Origin: Marispirochaeta sp963667435
GTDB lineage: Bacteria > Spirochaetota > Spirochaetia > JC444 > Marispirochaetaceae
Direction of reading: 5' to 3'
Length of the DNA stretch: 64,000 bases
NCBI GenBank assembly: GCA_963667435.1
Contig: OY763414.1
Coordinates: 3,720,001 to 3,784,000, forward strand
Below the pieces are notes generated by a model. That model searched no databases, was not told where the DNA came from, and worked only from the letters and a program-made list of their open reading frames with translations. Positions 41,529 to 50,134 of the stretch are shown one piece after another (position 1 is the stretch's first letter; every line of letters starts with the position of its first letter). Both the position numbers and the translations under genes were made by a program.

Positions 41529-42476
41529 ATGACAGTTCTTAAAAAGATTGATTCAGTTTTAGGCAGACAGCTGATGCTGTTGAATATCCTGACGCTTTTT
41601 ATCGGTCTCCTCCTTCCCGGTCTGTTTGAGGGTCTTACTGCTTATCTTCCATATATACTGTCCACGCTGGTTCTTATCGTGGGGACAAACTGTACCCTTG
41701 AAAGTTTTCGCAGTATTCTCCAGGCGCCGAAAAGCTTTTTCCTGTCCCTGGCATTTATCTATCTGCTGATGCCGATCCTGGGATTCGGGGTAGGTACACT
41801 GTTTTATCCCGATAAACCCCTCTATGCTTTCGGCACGTTTCTTACCGCGGTAACTCCGGTTGCATTGACATCCATGGTTTGGACCGGACTTGCCGGTGGA
41901 AACCTGGCCCTGGCCCTGGCTCTTGTGGCACTGGTAACAGTGTTCAGTGGAGTGAACATTCCTTTTGAACTATCCCTGTTCATGGGTACGGTTGTAGAGT
42001 TCGATGCCTGGGCATTGACGATGAAACTTGTGGTTACCATAGTTGTTCCTGTTGTATTCGGAATCGGCATAAAACACTATTCCGGTGACAGGATCGAAAA
42101 ATACCGACCGGGACTGGGTGTTCTCACCAAGATTCTCATGCTGGTAATAATGATGGTCAACGGCGCAGTCTTGAGGCCCTATGTTGATGATCTCGGTATG
42201 GATACAATTCGCCTGCTTCTGGTTGCCGCATTTCATATGCTTCTGAATTTCTCCATTACCATGGCTGTTGGAGGCTTTTTTATCGGTTTCCGGAACAGTG
42301 CAATGCCGCCGGTGGTCTATGCCTCTTCCATGAAAAATAATGCCGCGGGGGTGGTTATAGCCCTTAACTATTTTCATCCCGCCGTGGCGCTTCCGGTTGT
42401 GTTCAGTATGATGGCCCAACAGTTCTGGGCAGGGGTGTTTTACCAGATTTTTCGTCGTCTTCGGGGAGATACATGA
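41529..42476 (+). CDS. BASS-family sodium/organic anion transporter, copy 1
   Basis: The 315-residue membrane protein has about ten helices and resembles bile acid:sodium symporter-family transporters. It carries VGTNCTLESFRSIL near residue 50, AITPV-like TAVTPVALTSMVWTGLAGGNLALALALVA near 110, and the core-domain SSMKNNAAGVVIALNYFHP near 270. Family members move ketopantoate, pyruvate or other organic anions with Na+. ATG 41529 (GGCAGGTGTA before it) is preferred over an earlier start. It overlaps the second copy by four bases; the two are clear paralogues. Confidence 0.85.
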   Translation: MTVLKKIDSVLGRQLMLLNILTLFIGLLLPGLFEGLTAYLPYILSTLVLIVGTNCTLESFRSILQAPKSFFLSLAFIYLLMPILGFGVGTLFYPDKPLYAFGTFLTAVTPVALTSMVWTGLAGGNLALALALVALVTVFSGVNIPFELSLFMGTVVEFDAWALTMKLVVTIVVPVVFGIGIKHYSGDRIEKYRPGLGVLTKILMLVIMMVNGAVLRPYVDDLGMDTIRLLLVAAFHMLLNFSITMAVGGFFIGFRNSAMPPVVYASSMKNNAAGVVIALNYFHPAVALPVVFSMMAQQFWAGVFYQIFRRLRGDT

Positions 42477-43435
42477 TATCATCTCTTTCCAGATGGGCCG
42501 GGATTGCTAATGATGTATTCAACAAGTATATTCTCCTGTTTATTCTGACATCTCTTATCACAGGCTTTCTTTTTGCAGACTTTTTTTCCAAATATGCCGA
42601 TGGTCTTTCTTATATGCTCATGTTTATGGTTTTCGTTATGGGGACTTCCTGCACCCTTGAAAGCCTGACAAGCATTTTTAAAGCTCCAAGGGGTTTTTTT
42701 CTCGGCATTCTTATCTTGTACCTTGTGCTGCCTCTTATCGGCTACATCATGGGTGCGGTGTTCTGGCAAGACAACCCATCTTATGCAGTAGGCCATTTTC
42801 TCCTTGCCATTACCCCCGTGGCGATAACTTCCATGATCTGGACAGGATTTGCCGGAGGAAACATTGCTCTCGCCCTTGCACTGGTGGCAGTCGCAACAGT
42901 ATTCAGCGGTTTTTCAATTCCTTCACTTATGTCTCTCTTTATGGGAAAGGTTGTAGAGTTCGATGCCCGGTCTCTTACTATGAATCTGGTGCATATGATT
43001 GTAGGTCCTGTGCTTGTTGGAATCCTGTTGAGAAACAGGGCTCCGGTGTTTACCGTAAAGGTGAGTCATTTTCTGAATCTGGCGACAAAACTGATGATGG
43101 TGGCAATTATATGCGTTAATGGTGCTGCTGTCCGTCCCTATCTGACTGACTTTGACTTATCCCTTCTGAAGCTGTTGCTGGTGGTATTTCTGCATATGAT
43201 GCTGAATTACTCAGTTGCCTTCGGGTTTGCTTTCCTTATACTGGGACGCCGCAGCCCGGATCTATCACCGGTTATCTTTACCTCTTCCATGAAAAATACT
43301 GTTGCAGGAATTGTCATAGGTTTGAAATTCTTTGGTCCAGCAGTGGCTCTGCCGGTAATCATGTGTATTTTCATGCAGCAAATGGCTGCGGGGTTCTTTT
43401 TCCGTCTGTTGAAAAAGTTCAGTCCTGATATTTGA
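42473..43435 (+). CDS. BASS-family sodium/organic anion transporter, copy 2
   Basis: The 320-residue protein is paralogous to the gene just upstream, with matching motifs: MGTSCTLESLTSIFKAP near residue 60, AITPVAITSMIWTGFAGGNIALALALVAVATVFSG near 115, EFDARSLTMNLVHMIVGP, and FTSSMKNTVAGIVIGLKFFGPAVALP near 265. About ten membrane helices are expected. Coupled translation (ATGA overlap) suggests that the two proteins are made together, perhaps as a heteromer or with different specificities. A decayed third relative follows. Confidence 0.85.
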   Translation: MISSLSRWAGIANDVFNKYILLFILTSLITGFLFADFFSKYADGLSYMLMFMVFVMGTSCTLESLTSIFKAPRGFFLGILILYLVLPLIGYIMGAVFWQDNPSYAVGHFLLAITPVAITSMIWTGFAGGNIALALALVAVATVFSGFSIPSLMSLFMGKVVEFDARSLTMNLVHMIVGPVLVGILLRNRAPVFTVKVSHFLNLATKLMMVAIICVNGAAVRPYLTDFDLSLLKLLLVVFLHMMLNYSVAFGFAFLILGRRSPDLSPVIFTSSMKNTVAGIVIGLKFFGPAVALPVIMCIFMQQMAAGFFFRLLKKFSPDI

Positions 43436-43481
43436 ACGAGTTTATCCTGTATAAAGTATTTCACGGATTAACAGTATTTAA

Positions 43482-43718
43482 AGCTCTGATCTTGTTATTC
43501 CCATTCCTTTTCCAGGGCTTCGTAGATATGATCGCCCCGCATCAGTTTTTGCCTCGGCTATGAAAAACAACTCTGCAGGAATCGTCGTTGCGCTTGCCTA
43601 TTTCAGTGCACGGGTTGCTCTTCCTGTTATTGTCTGCATTTTCCTGCAGCACATGTACGCAGGGATTTTTCACCGCGTGCTGCAATCCCTGCGTTTGCGC
43701 TCCGGGGCGGTTCAGTAG
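43482..43718 (+). pseudogene. C-terminal remnant of a third BASS-family transporter
   Basis: Translated in the frame of ATG 43560, the segment reads ASAMKNNSAGIVVALAYFSA, then LPVIVCIFLQHMYAGIFHRV and a stop at 43716-43718. It aligns directly with the last helices of the two intact copies (SSMKNNAAGVVIALNYF and ALPVIMCIFMQQMAAGFFF). The frame is open back only to 43482, just after an in-frame TAA, and the residues before 43530 match the family poorly. The first 75-80% of the gene is missing, so this is a truncated relic, probably left by deletion after tandem duplication. Confidence 0.85.
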
Positions 43719-43736
43719 CCTTTTCCGGCAGCCTTT

Positions 43737-44771
43737 TCAGGCCCAGACACCGCTTTCCAGAAATCCTGCATATTGTTCTCGTCGGGTTACCAGGAGGTTC
43801 CGTATGGGAAGATCGTAGGGACAGCGTTTTTCGCAAAGGCCACACTTTGTGCAGTTTTCAGCTTTGCTCATGGCGCCGTCCAGGAGTGTCCGGGTCTTTT
43901 CCAGAGGCATCCGGCGGGTCATGCTCTGTGAAGGGAGGACCATGGAGATCGGAATACCTTCGGGACAGGGCTGGCAGTAGTCACAGCGATGGCACCAGCT
44001 GCTGCCGAGCTCTTTCCGTACTGTTTCCATCTCTTCTGTCTCTGCAGCTGAAAGGGGCGTGGTATCTGCATAAATGTCGAGTATTTCCCGCATCTGGGCA
44101 GTCTGTTCAATCCCCGGGTCGGGAATAATGCCTTCGTGCTGGCGAAGATAGCGGAAACAGAGCTTTGCATTATCCAACAGGCCGCCGCCCAGGGGCTTCA
44201 TGCAGATAAACCCCATGTCCATTTCCCGTGCCAGGGGCAGCAGGACTTTTCCTGCGGCAGTATCTACAAAATTAAATGGAAGCTGGGTCACCTCAAACAG
44301 GCCGGTGCGCATCATTTTTTCCGCAGTTTCCAGACTGTGGGCACTGAATGCGGGATGTTTTATGAGGCCTTCTTCAACTGCCTGCTGCATGCCCTCAAAG
44401 GCTCCGTCTTTTCCCATTACAGCCTGCATCTTTTTATCACCGCTTACATTATGGTGCTGATAGATATCCAGGTAATCGGTTTTCAGAAGAGTAAGGCTCT
44501 TCTCCAGATCTTTCAGGAAAGTGTCTCTGTCAGTGGCTGGAGATTTCGATGCCAGAACAAGGGATTCCCTCGGGAGGTCCTGAATAGCTTTTCCTATTCT
44601 CTCTTCACTTGTGGTGTAAGCCCGGGCGGTATCAATAAAGTTTACGCCCATGCCGATGATATCCTGAACAACCTGAATCGCTTCCTCTTCTGACAAGCGC
44701 TGTATAGGGATGCCTCCGAAGGCGATTTCACTTACCATCAGTTCTGTTTTACCCAGACGAACCTTATTCAT
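43737..44771 (-). CDS. aldo/keto reductase with C-terminal 4Fe-4S domain
   Basis: The 344-residue protein begins with the aldo/keto reductase barrel, MNKVRLGKTELMVSEIAFGGIPIQRL. Catalytic Asp and Tyr are in FIDTARAYTTSEERIG near residue 47, Lys in LASKSPA, and His in YQHHNVSG near 107. From about 275 a ferredoxin-like part carries CHRCDYCQPCPEGI and CTKCGLCEKRCPYDLPI, together eight cysteines for two [4Fe-4S] clusters. This fused family is common in anaerobes; its substrate and electron path are unknown. It converges with the BASS remnant and is followed upstream by a 78-base gap to the lipoprotein gene. Confidence 0.92.
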   Translation of the reverse strand: MNKVRLGKTELMVSEIAFGGIPIQRLSEEEAIQVVQDIIGMGVNFIDTARAYTTSEERIGKAIQDLPRESLVLASKSPATDRDTFLKDLEKSLTLLKTDYLDIYQHHNVSGDKKMQAVMGKDGAFEGMQQAVEEGLIKHPAFSAHSLETAEKMMRTGLFEVTQLPFNFVDTAAGKVLLPLAREMDMGFICMKPLGGGLLDNAKLCFRYLRQHEGIIPDPGIEQTAQMREILDIYADTTPLSAAETEEMETVRKELGSSWCHRCDYCQPCPEGIPISMVLPSQSMTRRMPLEKTRTLLDGAMSKAENCTKCGLCEKRCPYDLPIRNLLVTRREQYAGFLESGVWA

Positions 44772-44849
44772 ATGTGTCTCCTGCTGCGGGAATTTTCGCT
44801 ATAGCATACACCGGGATTTCTGAGTTGTCAAAAACGGATTCTAAGCCTG

Positions 44850-47800
44850 TTACTCTTCAAGAAATGCCCATGTACGGGTAGCCTTCGTATACACCATGGC
44901 AGGGCTCCCCTTGGGGTAGGCATAAACATGGCCGGCATCGCTTTCAAGTTTTTTACACAAGTCTCCCCGGTAGGCCTCTCCTGTTTGCGGGATGACTCGT
45001 TTCCAGTCGCCGTTCTCCTGCCGGTAAAGCCGATGCAGATTCTCGGTACCGTTTTTTATTGACTCATGAATATAGGCGTACAGCGTATTATTGTGGAACT
45101 CTAATTTGTAGATATACTGATTTTCCGGAAGGGGCATGGATTTCCAGTTCTCGCCCAGATCATCTGAACTGAGTATTTCAGTACCATTGGTCAGGTAGAG
45201 ATCACTGCCTGCAACAACCAGGGAGAGGGTATAGTAAATCTCTTTTTCCTGTGCGGATATTGAATCCAGTCGAATGGCCTTCCATGTTTTACCCCCATCC
45301 CGGGAGATGGAGATTCCATCGTAGCAGTCGGCCTCGCGATAAGCAACATTTCTGTCCTCTGTGTCCCATATCCATTCGTCATCCAGACGTTCGCCGATGG
45401 AGTATTCCAGTAACGGCTCATTATGCCTGGAGGAGCGATTGAAAAAGTACTGGTACCGCAGCTGGTCATTGCTCCAGGAAAAGCGTCCCTGGGGGTAGCC
45501 GATAAATTCAAAGCGCACTGCACCCCGGGGATTCTGCTCCACAATGGTTGTACCTGTACTGACAATCAGCGTATTCCCCTGTTTCTCCACCTGCCGGATC
45601 ATGTTTCCCCCCAGGCCGTCTTTGACTGTTTTCCGATCCCAGTGGCTTCCGCTGTCCCGGGAGATAAAGAGCCCGTCCAGGGTTCCCAGTATCATAAGAT
45701 TATCGTCTGTATAGATATCGGTAATGTTTTCTCTCCGGGGATCACCTCCGGGATGCCAGATGAATTTCTCAGGATTTCCGTCGGCTGTAATTTCCAGAAG
45801 GTCCAGGTCAATGCTTATAAAATAGAGACTGGTGTCAAACTCTCTGAGTCTGAACCAGCGTCCGCTTACCGGCAGTTCTTTAAGTTGATCCGGATTTTCC
45901 ACAGATGCCTGAACCAGGTTGGCTTGTGGGGCTGCGGAAAGGAAACTCTCACCCCACAGGTGTATTTGGCTTGCCGAAATTCCACCCTCTGCGGGAGTCC
46001 AGATAGATCCGCCATTCCGGCTTAGCCATATCTGCCCATTTGAAAGCAGGACACCCCGTTCCCCGTCTATCTGGATTGTGTCCACTTTTTCCGGATCTAT
46101 ATTTTGTGCCACCCCAGAGCCGGAGTAGTTCTTCCAGTTTTTGTCTGCAACCCTTTTATTTTTGAAGGAGAAAAACAGCCCGTTATTGGTGGCTGCATAT
46201 ATTCCGTCGTCATCTTCTATGCAGGTATAAACTTTCAGATCCTTAATATCAGGCAGAGATGCGGCTGCTTCATCCGGACTGATTTTTACCATGCTTTCTT
46301 TCCCCTCCAGGTGCAGAGTGAGAACGGTATTATCCTGTTGCACCAGAATATCCATGCTGTTTCCGGGGAGTCCCTGGGCGGTAATTATCTGTGTATATGA
46401 GTCTTCAAGGATCCGGCCGTCGAGTACCAGATGCTCTTTGCCTTCATGGTCAATGGCAATGCAGCTGTCCACAGGGAGGGCAGATTGATTAGGGTAAAGT
46501 CGGAATTTCTCTATGCCTTCCTGCGGGTTCTTTCCAATTTGCAGTAGTGTTTGATATTCCTGATTTGCAACATCCGTGTTTATATCTGTTTTTGTAGTGA
46601 AGAGAAAGGTTTTATAGCTGATCCGCTTCATGCTTGTTTTACTTGAAATGTCTGACTCGGTAATCGGCAGAGTGAGTTGCAGGAGCGGGGTAGATACTCC
46701 TGCCATCTGGAGTTCTGTAGTAACAGCTGAGTGCTGCAGATAGGAAAGGGAAATCAGGGGATCATTTATTGTCCAGATATCCCGGTTTAACAGTTTGTTC
46801 CAGGGGACCAGCTTCATCAGGTCCTCTCTGAAAAGGACTTTTGTTCCCTGACATATTTTCAGTTCCACTTCTATGGGCAGCGATTCAAGGCCATTGGATC
46901 GGTAGGTTGTCTGGTTGAACACGCCGTCCTTGAGTTTTTCGGCTGTATAACTGACCGTATACGGGGTATCGCCGTTACGGTTCACGGAAAAGGAGGTAAT
47001 AAAATCCCTGATCTGGTATTTTTCTCCCATTCTGTAGAGTACACTTCGGGTTTCCCAGTCGTAGTCGAGTTGCATCCTTTTTGCATATGGCAGATCTTCA
47101 TGCTCCAGATAAAAAAGGATGTGGTCAATAAGGTATTCCCGATATGCCTCCTTGTCTTTTCGCAGGACCTGTTCTTCCTTCGAGAACATTCCCTCTCTGC
47201 GAACGGTGGCTCTACCGTCTTCTTCCTTTGAATAATCCTGCATAATCATCAGGCGGCCTCTGGTGTCAAACCACATGTTGAGATCACTGCTGGAGTAGTA
47301 GGCTCCGGGGGGAACGATGATTGATTGCTCGTTCCGTAAGGTCAGAAAGCGATCGGTATCAGTGACACCGTAGACCAGCCTTCCCCGGGGGCTGAATTGA
47401 ATGTTATAGAAGTATCTGCCCCGGGACACCAGTCTGTTGTTATGGTAGAGCCCTGTTCCGTTGGTGTAGGCGTAGTCTATTCCGTTGCTGCATATGGTGA
47501 CAGTGGGAATGAAGTGGCTGTCTTCAAGAGACTGTAGCACTCCTTCGACACCGGCTATAATCAGGTTGTTGTCCTCGTCCCTGCCGGTTAGAAGGAATTC
47601 ATTCTCCTTGTTGCCAAAATATGCTTCATTAATTGAGTCCAGCTTGAAGGATGCCAGTTCTGTCCCTTCATAGTACAGAATGTATTGGTTTTCTTTTATT
47701 GATTTCAGAAGAAGAACCGTATGGTCTGTCCCATCGGTATTTCTCCAGGTTCCTGCGGAATACGCTGTATAGCCATCGGGTATGGCAGTTGAGCGTATTA

Positions 47801-47891
47801 ATTCAGGTTCCCTTCTGATACTGCAGGAAAAAAAAAGGGTTAAAGCTGCTATAGAAAGGGATATACGGGAAAATCTTCGAAGATGCTGCAT
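44850..47891 (-). CDS. large predicted lipoprotein with BNR/sialidase-type repeats
   Basis: The 1013-residue protein starts with a lipoprotein signal (ISLSIAALTLFFSC, lipobox Cys near residue 23). No catalytic family is recognised. The C-terminal half holds BNR (Asp-box) motifs LSRNGGSIWTPA, ISRDSGSHWDRK, ISRDGGKTWKAI and SSDDLGENWKSM, spaced about 60-200 residues apart, indicating beta-propeller blades as in photosystem-stability-factor-like and sialidase-type folds. The N-terminal half also looks beta-rich, with TDRFLTLRNEQ and FSPRGRLVYG propeller-like segments. It is probably anchored on the outer face of a membrane, with a binding or scaffolding role. A frame this long has no frameshift. 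Confidence 0.78.
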   Translation of the reverse strand: MQHLRRFSRISLSIAALTLFFSCSIRREPELIRSTAIPDGYTAYSAGTWRNTDGTDHTVLLLKSIKENQYILYYEGTELASFKLDSINEAYFGNKENEFLLTGRDEDNNLIIAGVEGVLQSLEDSHFIPTVTICSNGIDYAYTNGTGLYHNNRLVSRGRYFYNIQFSPRGRLVYGVTDTDRFLTLRNEQSIIVPPGAYYSSSDLNMWFDTRGRLMIMQDYSKEEDGRATVRREGMFSKEEQVLRKDKEAYREYLIDHILFYLEHEDLPYAKRMQLDYDWETRSVLYRMGEKYQIRDFITSFSVNRNGDTPYTVSYTAEKLKDGVFNQTTYRSNGLESLPIEVELKICQGTKVLFREDLMKLVPWNKLLNRDIWTINDPLISLSYLQHSAVTTELQMAGVSTPLLQLTLPITESDISSKTSMKRISYKTFLFTTKTDINTDVANQEYQTLLQIGKNPQEGIEKFRLYPNQSALPVDSCIAIDHEGKEHLVLDGRILEDSYTQIITAQGLPGNSMDILVQQDNTVLTLHLEGKESMVKISPDEAAASLPDIKDLKVYTCIEDDDGIYAATNNGLFFSFKNKRVADKNWKNYSGSGVAQNIDPEKVDTIQIDGERGVLLSNGQIWLSRNGGSIWTPAEGGISASQIHLWGESFLSAAPQANLVQASVENPDQLKELPVSGRWFRLREFDTSLYFISIDLDLLEITADGNPEKFIWHPGGDPRRENITDIYTDDNLMILGTLDGLFISRDSGSHWDRKTVKDGLGGNMIRQVEKQGNTLIVSTGTTIVEQNPRGAVRFEFIGYPQGRFSWSNDQLRYQYFFNRSSRHNEPLLEYSIGERLDDEWIWDTEDRNVAYREADCYDGISISRDGGKTWKAIRLDSISAQEKEIYYTLSLVVAGSDLYLTNGTEILSSDDLGENWKSMPLPENQYIYKLEFHNNTLYAYIHESIKNGTENLHRLYRQENGDWKRVIPQTGEAYRGDLCKKLESDAGHVYAYPKGSPAMVYTKATRTWAFLEE

Positions 47892-47978
47892 TTTGGTTCC
47901 ATTTCTGTTTTGTCTAATCCTTACTGTAGCAAAGATTTATGTCAGAGACAATGCAGATGAACAGGGTTGTTTATGAAC

Positions 47979-48004
47979 AAAAAAACCCCGGCCGTTAAGG
48001 CCGG
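47979..48004 (-). terminator. intrinsic terminator of the FN3 lipoprotein gene
   Basis: On the minus strand, CCGGCC (48004-47999) pairs with GGCCGG (47993-47988) around a TTAAC loop. It is followed by GG and seven T (plus-strand A 47979-47985). It lies 64 bases after the lipoprotein stop. Confidence 0.88.
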
Positions 48005-48067
48005 AGGGAAGGAGCCTGGCGTCGGTCCACCATCGGCGCCGGGTTTAACAGGTGTAAAACTCCCTTC

Positions 48068-48514
48068 TTATGCGTGCCACTGCAGATACCAGCCGCTGTC
48101 GGGGTCGGCGGTATCGTCCAGGGAGGTATGCAGATCAGATTCATCATCGCTGGTATAGGCGGAGACTGCAAAGTCATAATCACCCATGGTGAGCATGGTA
48201 TCATCAATGGTTATCTGCGGCTCATCGGCCAGTGCAGTGCTATAGAGCAGGTTCCATGAAGTGTCCCCATGGGTTCTGTAATAGACATGGTAGCCTTCAA
48301 GGGTTTCGGAATAATCACTCTGATCTGCCGGGTTCCATGCAAGGGTAAATGAGGAGGAGGTAACAACGAAAGCCGCAATATCCGAAGCAGCTGATGAACT
48401 TACTGCATCTTCGTCTATCGCCATGGGCGGCTCAACGCACGCAGTGAGCAGACTGATTACTGCAAGAGCTGTTAAAACCCTTTTTACTACGGATCTTTTC
48501 GTTATCTTTATCAT
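48068..48514 (-). CDS. small fibronectin type III-like lipoprotein
   Basis: The 148-residue protein has a lipoprotein signal: charged start, VLTALAVISLLTAC with the lipobox Cys near residue 26. A single beta-sandwich domain follows (about 45-130) with SFTLAWNPADQSDYSETLEGYHVYYRT and YDFAVSAYTSDDESD, the typical FN3 pattern. It is acidic and probably surface-exposed. GGGAGGGG precedes the ATG closely. A possibly structured RNA leader lies upstream and a strong terminator downstream, so it looks like a single-gene transcript. Function is unknown; FN3 domains usually bind proteins or carbohydrates. Confidence 0.8.
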   Translation of the reverse strand: MIKITKRSVVKRVLTALAVISLLTACVEPPMAIDEDAVSSSAASDIAAFVVTSSSFTLAWNPADQSDYSETLEGYHVYYRTHGDTSWNLLYSTALADEPQITIDDTMLTMGDYDFAVSAYTSDDESDLHTSLDDTADPDSGWYLQWHA

Positions 48515-48531
48515 AACCCCTCCCAGGGAAA

Positions 48532-48590
48532 AAGGCGTAGCTTACCCGTCACAGCCATCTGCTGCTTTTTTGCCCTCAGGCAAGCGCCTT
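48532..48590 (-). promoter_or_regulatory. structured 5' leader, riboswitch-like three-way junction
   Basis: The RNA can form a closing stem AAGGCG/CGCCTT (48532-48537 with 48585-48590). Inside are hairpin TTGCC-TGAG-GGCAA on the minus strand (48570-48583) and hairpin CAGC/GCTG (48552-48564). GCTTACC (48540-48546) can also pair with GGCAAGC (48579-48585) with one mismatch, giving an alternative fold. It ends about 17 bases before the ATG. I cannot match it to a known class: the GACGCAAAGC core of GEMM-I is absent. Confidence 0.4.
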
Positions 48591-48829
48591 AGTTTTCTGT
48601 AAAAAGACTAGTTATCGGCCGTTTTGGCTAATACTTGAGGCTTAGCATTTTCTGCTGTTTCCCTCATGTTCCCAGCTTACGTTTAAGGAATATAGATCCT
48701 TATCTTCCAGTAATCCGGGAAAAAATTGAAAAAAATGGAAAAAATAATAATTATCTAGATAAAAAGTACTACTCAGGTGTGATGCTTGGCTAGTAATAAG
48801 TAGTATTCCGGTTACTATCTTGCCTCAGC

Positions 48830-48858
48830 TTGTTGGAACGGTACAATTGTGGCATACT
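48830..48858 (+). promoter_or_regulatory. promoter of YqhD-like alcohol dehydrogenase gene
   Basis: TTGTTG (48830-48835), 17 bases, then CATACT (48853-48858) with TGG just before it (extended -10). It lies 42 bases before the ATG. Confidence 0.55.
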
Positions 48859-48900
48859 GATGCTGCTGATATACCACTAACAACTGGAAGGAAAAGCAGA

Positions 48901-50079
48901 ATGAATAATTTTGAATGGTCAAATCCTACAAACATAATTTTTGGTAAGGATACGGAAAAAGAGGTTGGAAAGACGGTTGCCCGGTATTCCAAATCTATTC
49001 TTATCCATTACGGCAGTGAGCGTATAAAGAAAAATGGTCTTTTTGACAGGGTGACTGCATCCCTGGAGGCAGAAGGAATCCGCTGGGTTGATCTGGGCGG
49101 GGTTAAGCCTAATCCCCGGCTGGGGCTTGTAAAGGAAGGTATTGAACTCTGCCGGAAGCACAATCTTGATTTTATTCTCGCCATCGGAGGTGGCAGTGTT
49201 ATCGACTCGTCCAAGGCTATTGGCGTTGGCGTTGTGGATGACGGCGATATCTGGGACTTTTTCATAGGGAAAAGGGTTCCGGTAAAAACCCTTCCGGTTG
49301 CGTCAATTCTTACAATTCCCGCTGCGGGTAGTGAGGCTTCAAAAAGCTGCGTAATAACAAAGGAAGAGGGCTGGTATAAACGGCCTATTAACGAGAATGT
49401 CATTAAACCGGTATTCGCCATAATGAACCCCGAACTTACCTATACTCTTCCGCCGAATCAAACAGTAAATGGTGTAGCGGACATTATGGCCCATATTATT
49501 GAGCGCTACTTCACCTCGGTTAAGAACGTTGATCTTACCGATCGAATGTGTGAGGGCGTGCTGAAAGCGGTAATCGACAACGCTCCAATCCTGGTTGAAG
49601 ACCCGAACAGCTATGCCGCCCGGGCGGAGATTATGTGGGCCTCTACTCTTGCTCATAATGATCTCCTCAGCACTGGTCGGATCGGCGATTGGGGATCCCA
49701 TCAGATTGAGCACGAGCTTTCTGCAATCTATGATGTTGCTCATGGTGCAGGCCTTGCAGTGGTTCTTCCGGCGTGGATGAAATATGCTTACAAGCATGAT
49801 GTAAAGCTTTTTGTGAAGTTTGCGGTGCGGGTATGGAATGTTGAAGAGCGCTTCGATGATCCGGAAAGAACAGCCCTTGAGGGTATAGAGAGAATGAAGA
49901 ACTTTTTCTCCTCCATTGGTCTGCCGGTAACGCTGCAGGAACTCGGGATTCCCACGGAAGAGGCGAAAATCGATGAGATGGTAAAGAAGGCATTTGAAGA
50001 ACGTTCCGGCGGAATAGGAAATTTCCTCTCTCTGAAAGAGAAAGATGTAAAAGCGATTCTGCTGATAGCTGCCGAGTAG
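48901..50079 (+). CDS. iron-containing alcohol dehydrogenase, YqhD/BdhA type
   Basis: The 392-residue enzyme starts MNNFEWSNPTNIIFGKDTEKEVGK, typical of butanol dehydrogenases. The nucleotide motif is FILAIGGGSVIDSSKAIG near residue 95. Metal ligands lie in NGVADIMAHIIERYF near 195, in DWGSHQIEHEL near 265, and in DVAHGAGLAVVLPAWMKY near 278. The family reduces aldehydes with NADPH and is used in fermentation or aldehyde detoxification. AAGGAAAAG precedes the ATG at 48901; earlier in-frame starts overlap the promoter. A terminator follows the stop. Confidence 0.93.
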   Translation: MNNFEWSNPTNIIFGKDTEKEVGKTVARYSKSILIHYGSERIKKNGLFDRVTASLEAEGIRWVDLGGVKPNPRLGLVKEGIELCRKHNLDFILAIGGGSVIDSSKAIGVGVVDDGDIWDFFIGKRVPVKTLPVASILTIPAAGSEASKSCVITKEEGWYKRPINENVIKPVFAIMNPELTYTLPPNQTVNGVADIMAHIIERYFTSVKNVDLTDRMCEGVLKAVIDNAPILVEDPNSYAARAEIMWASTLAHNDLLSTGRIGDWGSHQIEHELSAIYDVAHGAGLAVVLPAWMKYAYKHDVKLFVKFAVRVWNVEERFDDPERTALEGIERMKNFFSSIGLPVTLQELGIPTEEAKIDEMVKKAFEERSGGIGNFLSLKEKDVKAILLIAAE

Positions 50080-50102
50080 CTTTGCCGGCTGAATGTTGCA
50101 GG

Positions 50103-50133
50103 TGGTCCTCCGAAACGGGAGGACCATTTTTTT
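50103..50133. terminator. intrinsic terminator, mainly for the plus-strand dehydrogenase
   Basis: TGGTCCTCC (50103-50111) and GGAGGACCA (50118-50126) form a nine-bp perfect stem with a six-base loop, followed by seven T (50127-50133). The convergent CMD gene stops at 50135, so the same hairpin may serve it. Confidence 0.9.
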
Positions 50134-50134
50134 G

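Larger units (their letters stand above)
48515..48900. other. 386-bp divergent intergenic region
   Basis: The region lies between the FN3 lipoprotein gene and the YqhD-like gene. It holds a predicted three-way-junction RNA on the minus strand near 48532-48590 and a plus-strand promoter at 48830-48858. The part from 48700 to 48800 is AT-rich and includes a rough inverted repeat (AGTACTACT near 48765 and AGTAGTATT near 48799). No small gene is apparent. Confidence 0.55.

Noticed and set aside
48532..48590. c-di-GMP-I (GEMM) riboswitch
   Set aside because: I looked for the GACGCAAAGC core and the tetraloop-receptor pattern on both strands and did not find them; kept only as an unclassified structured leader.
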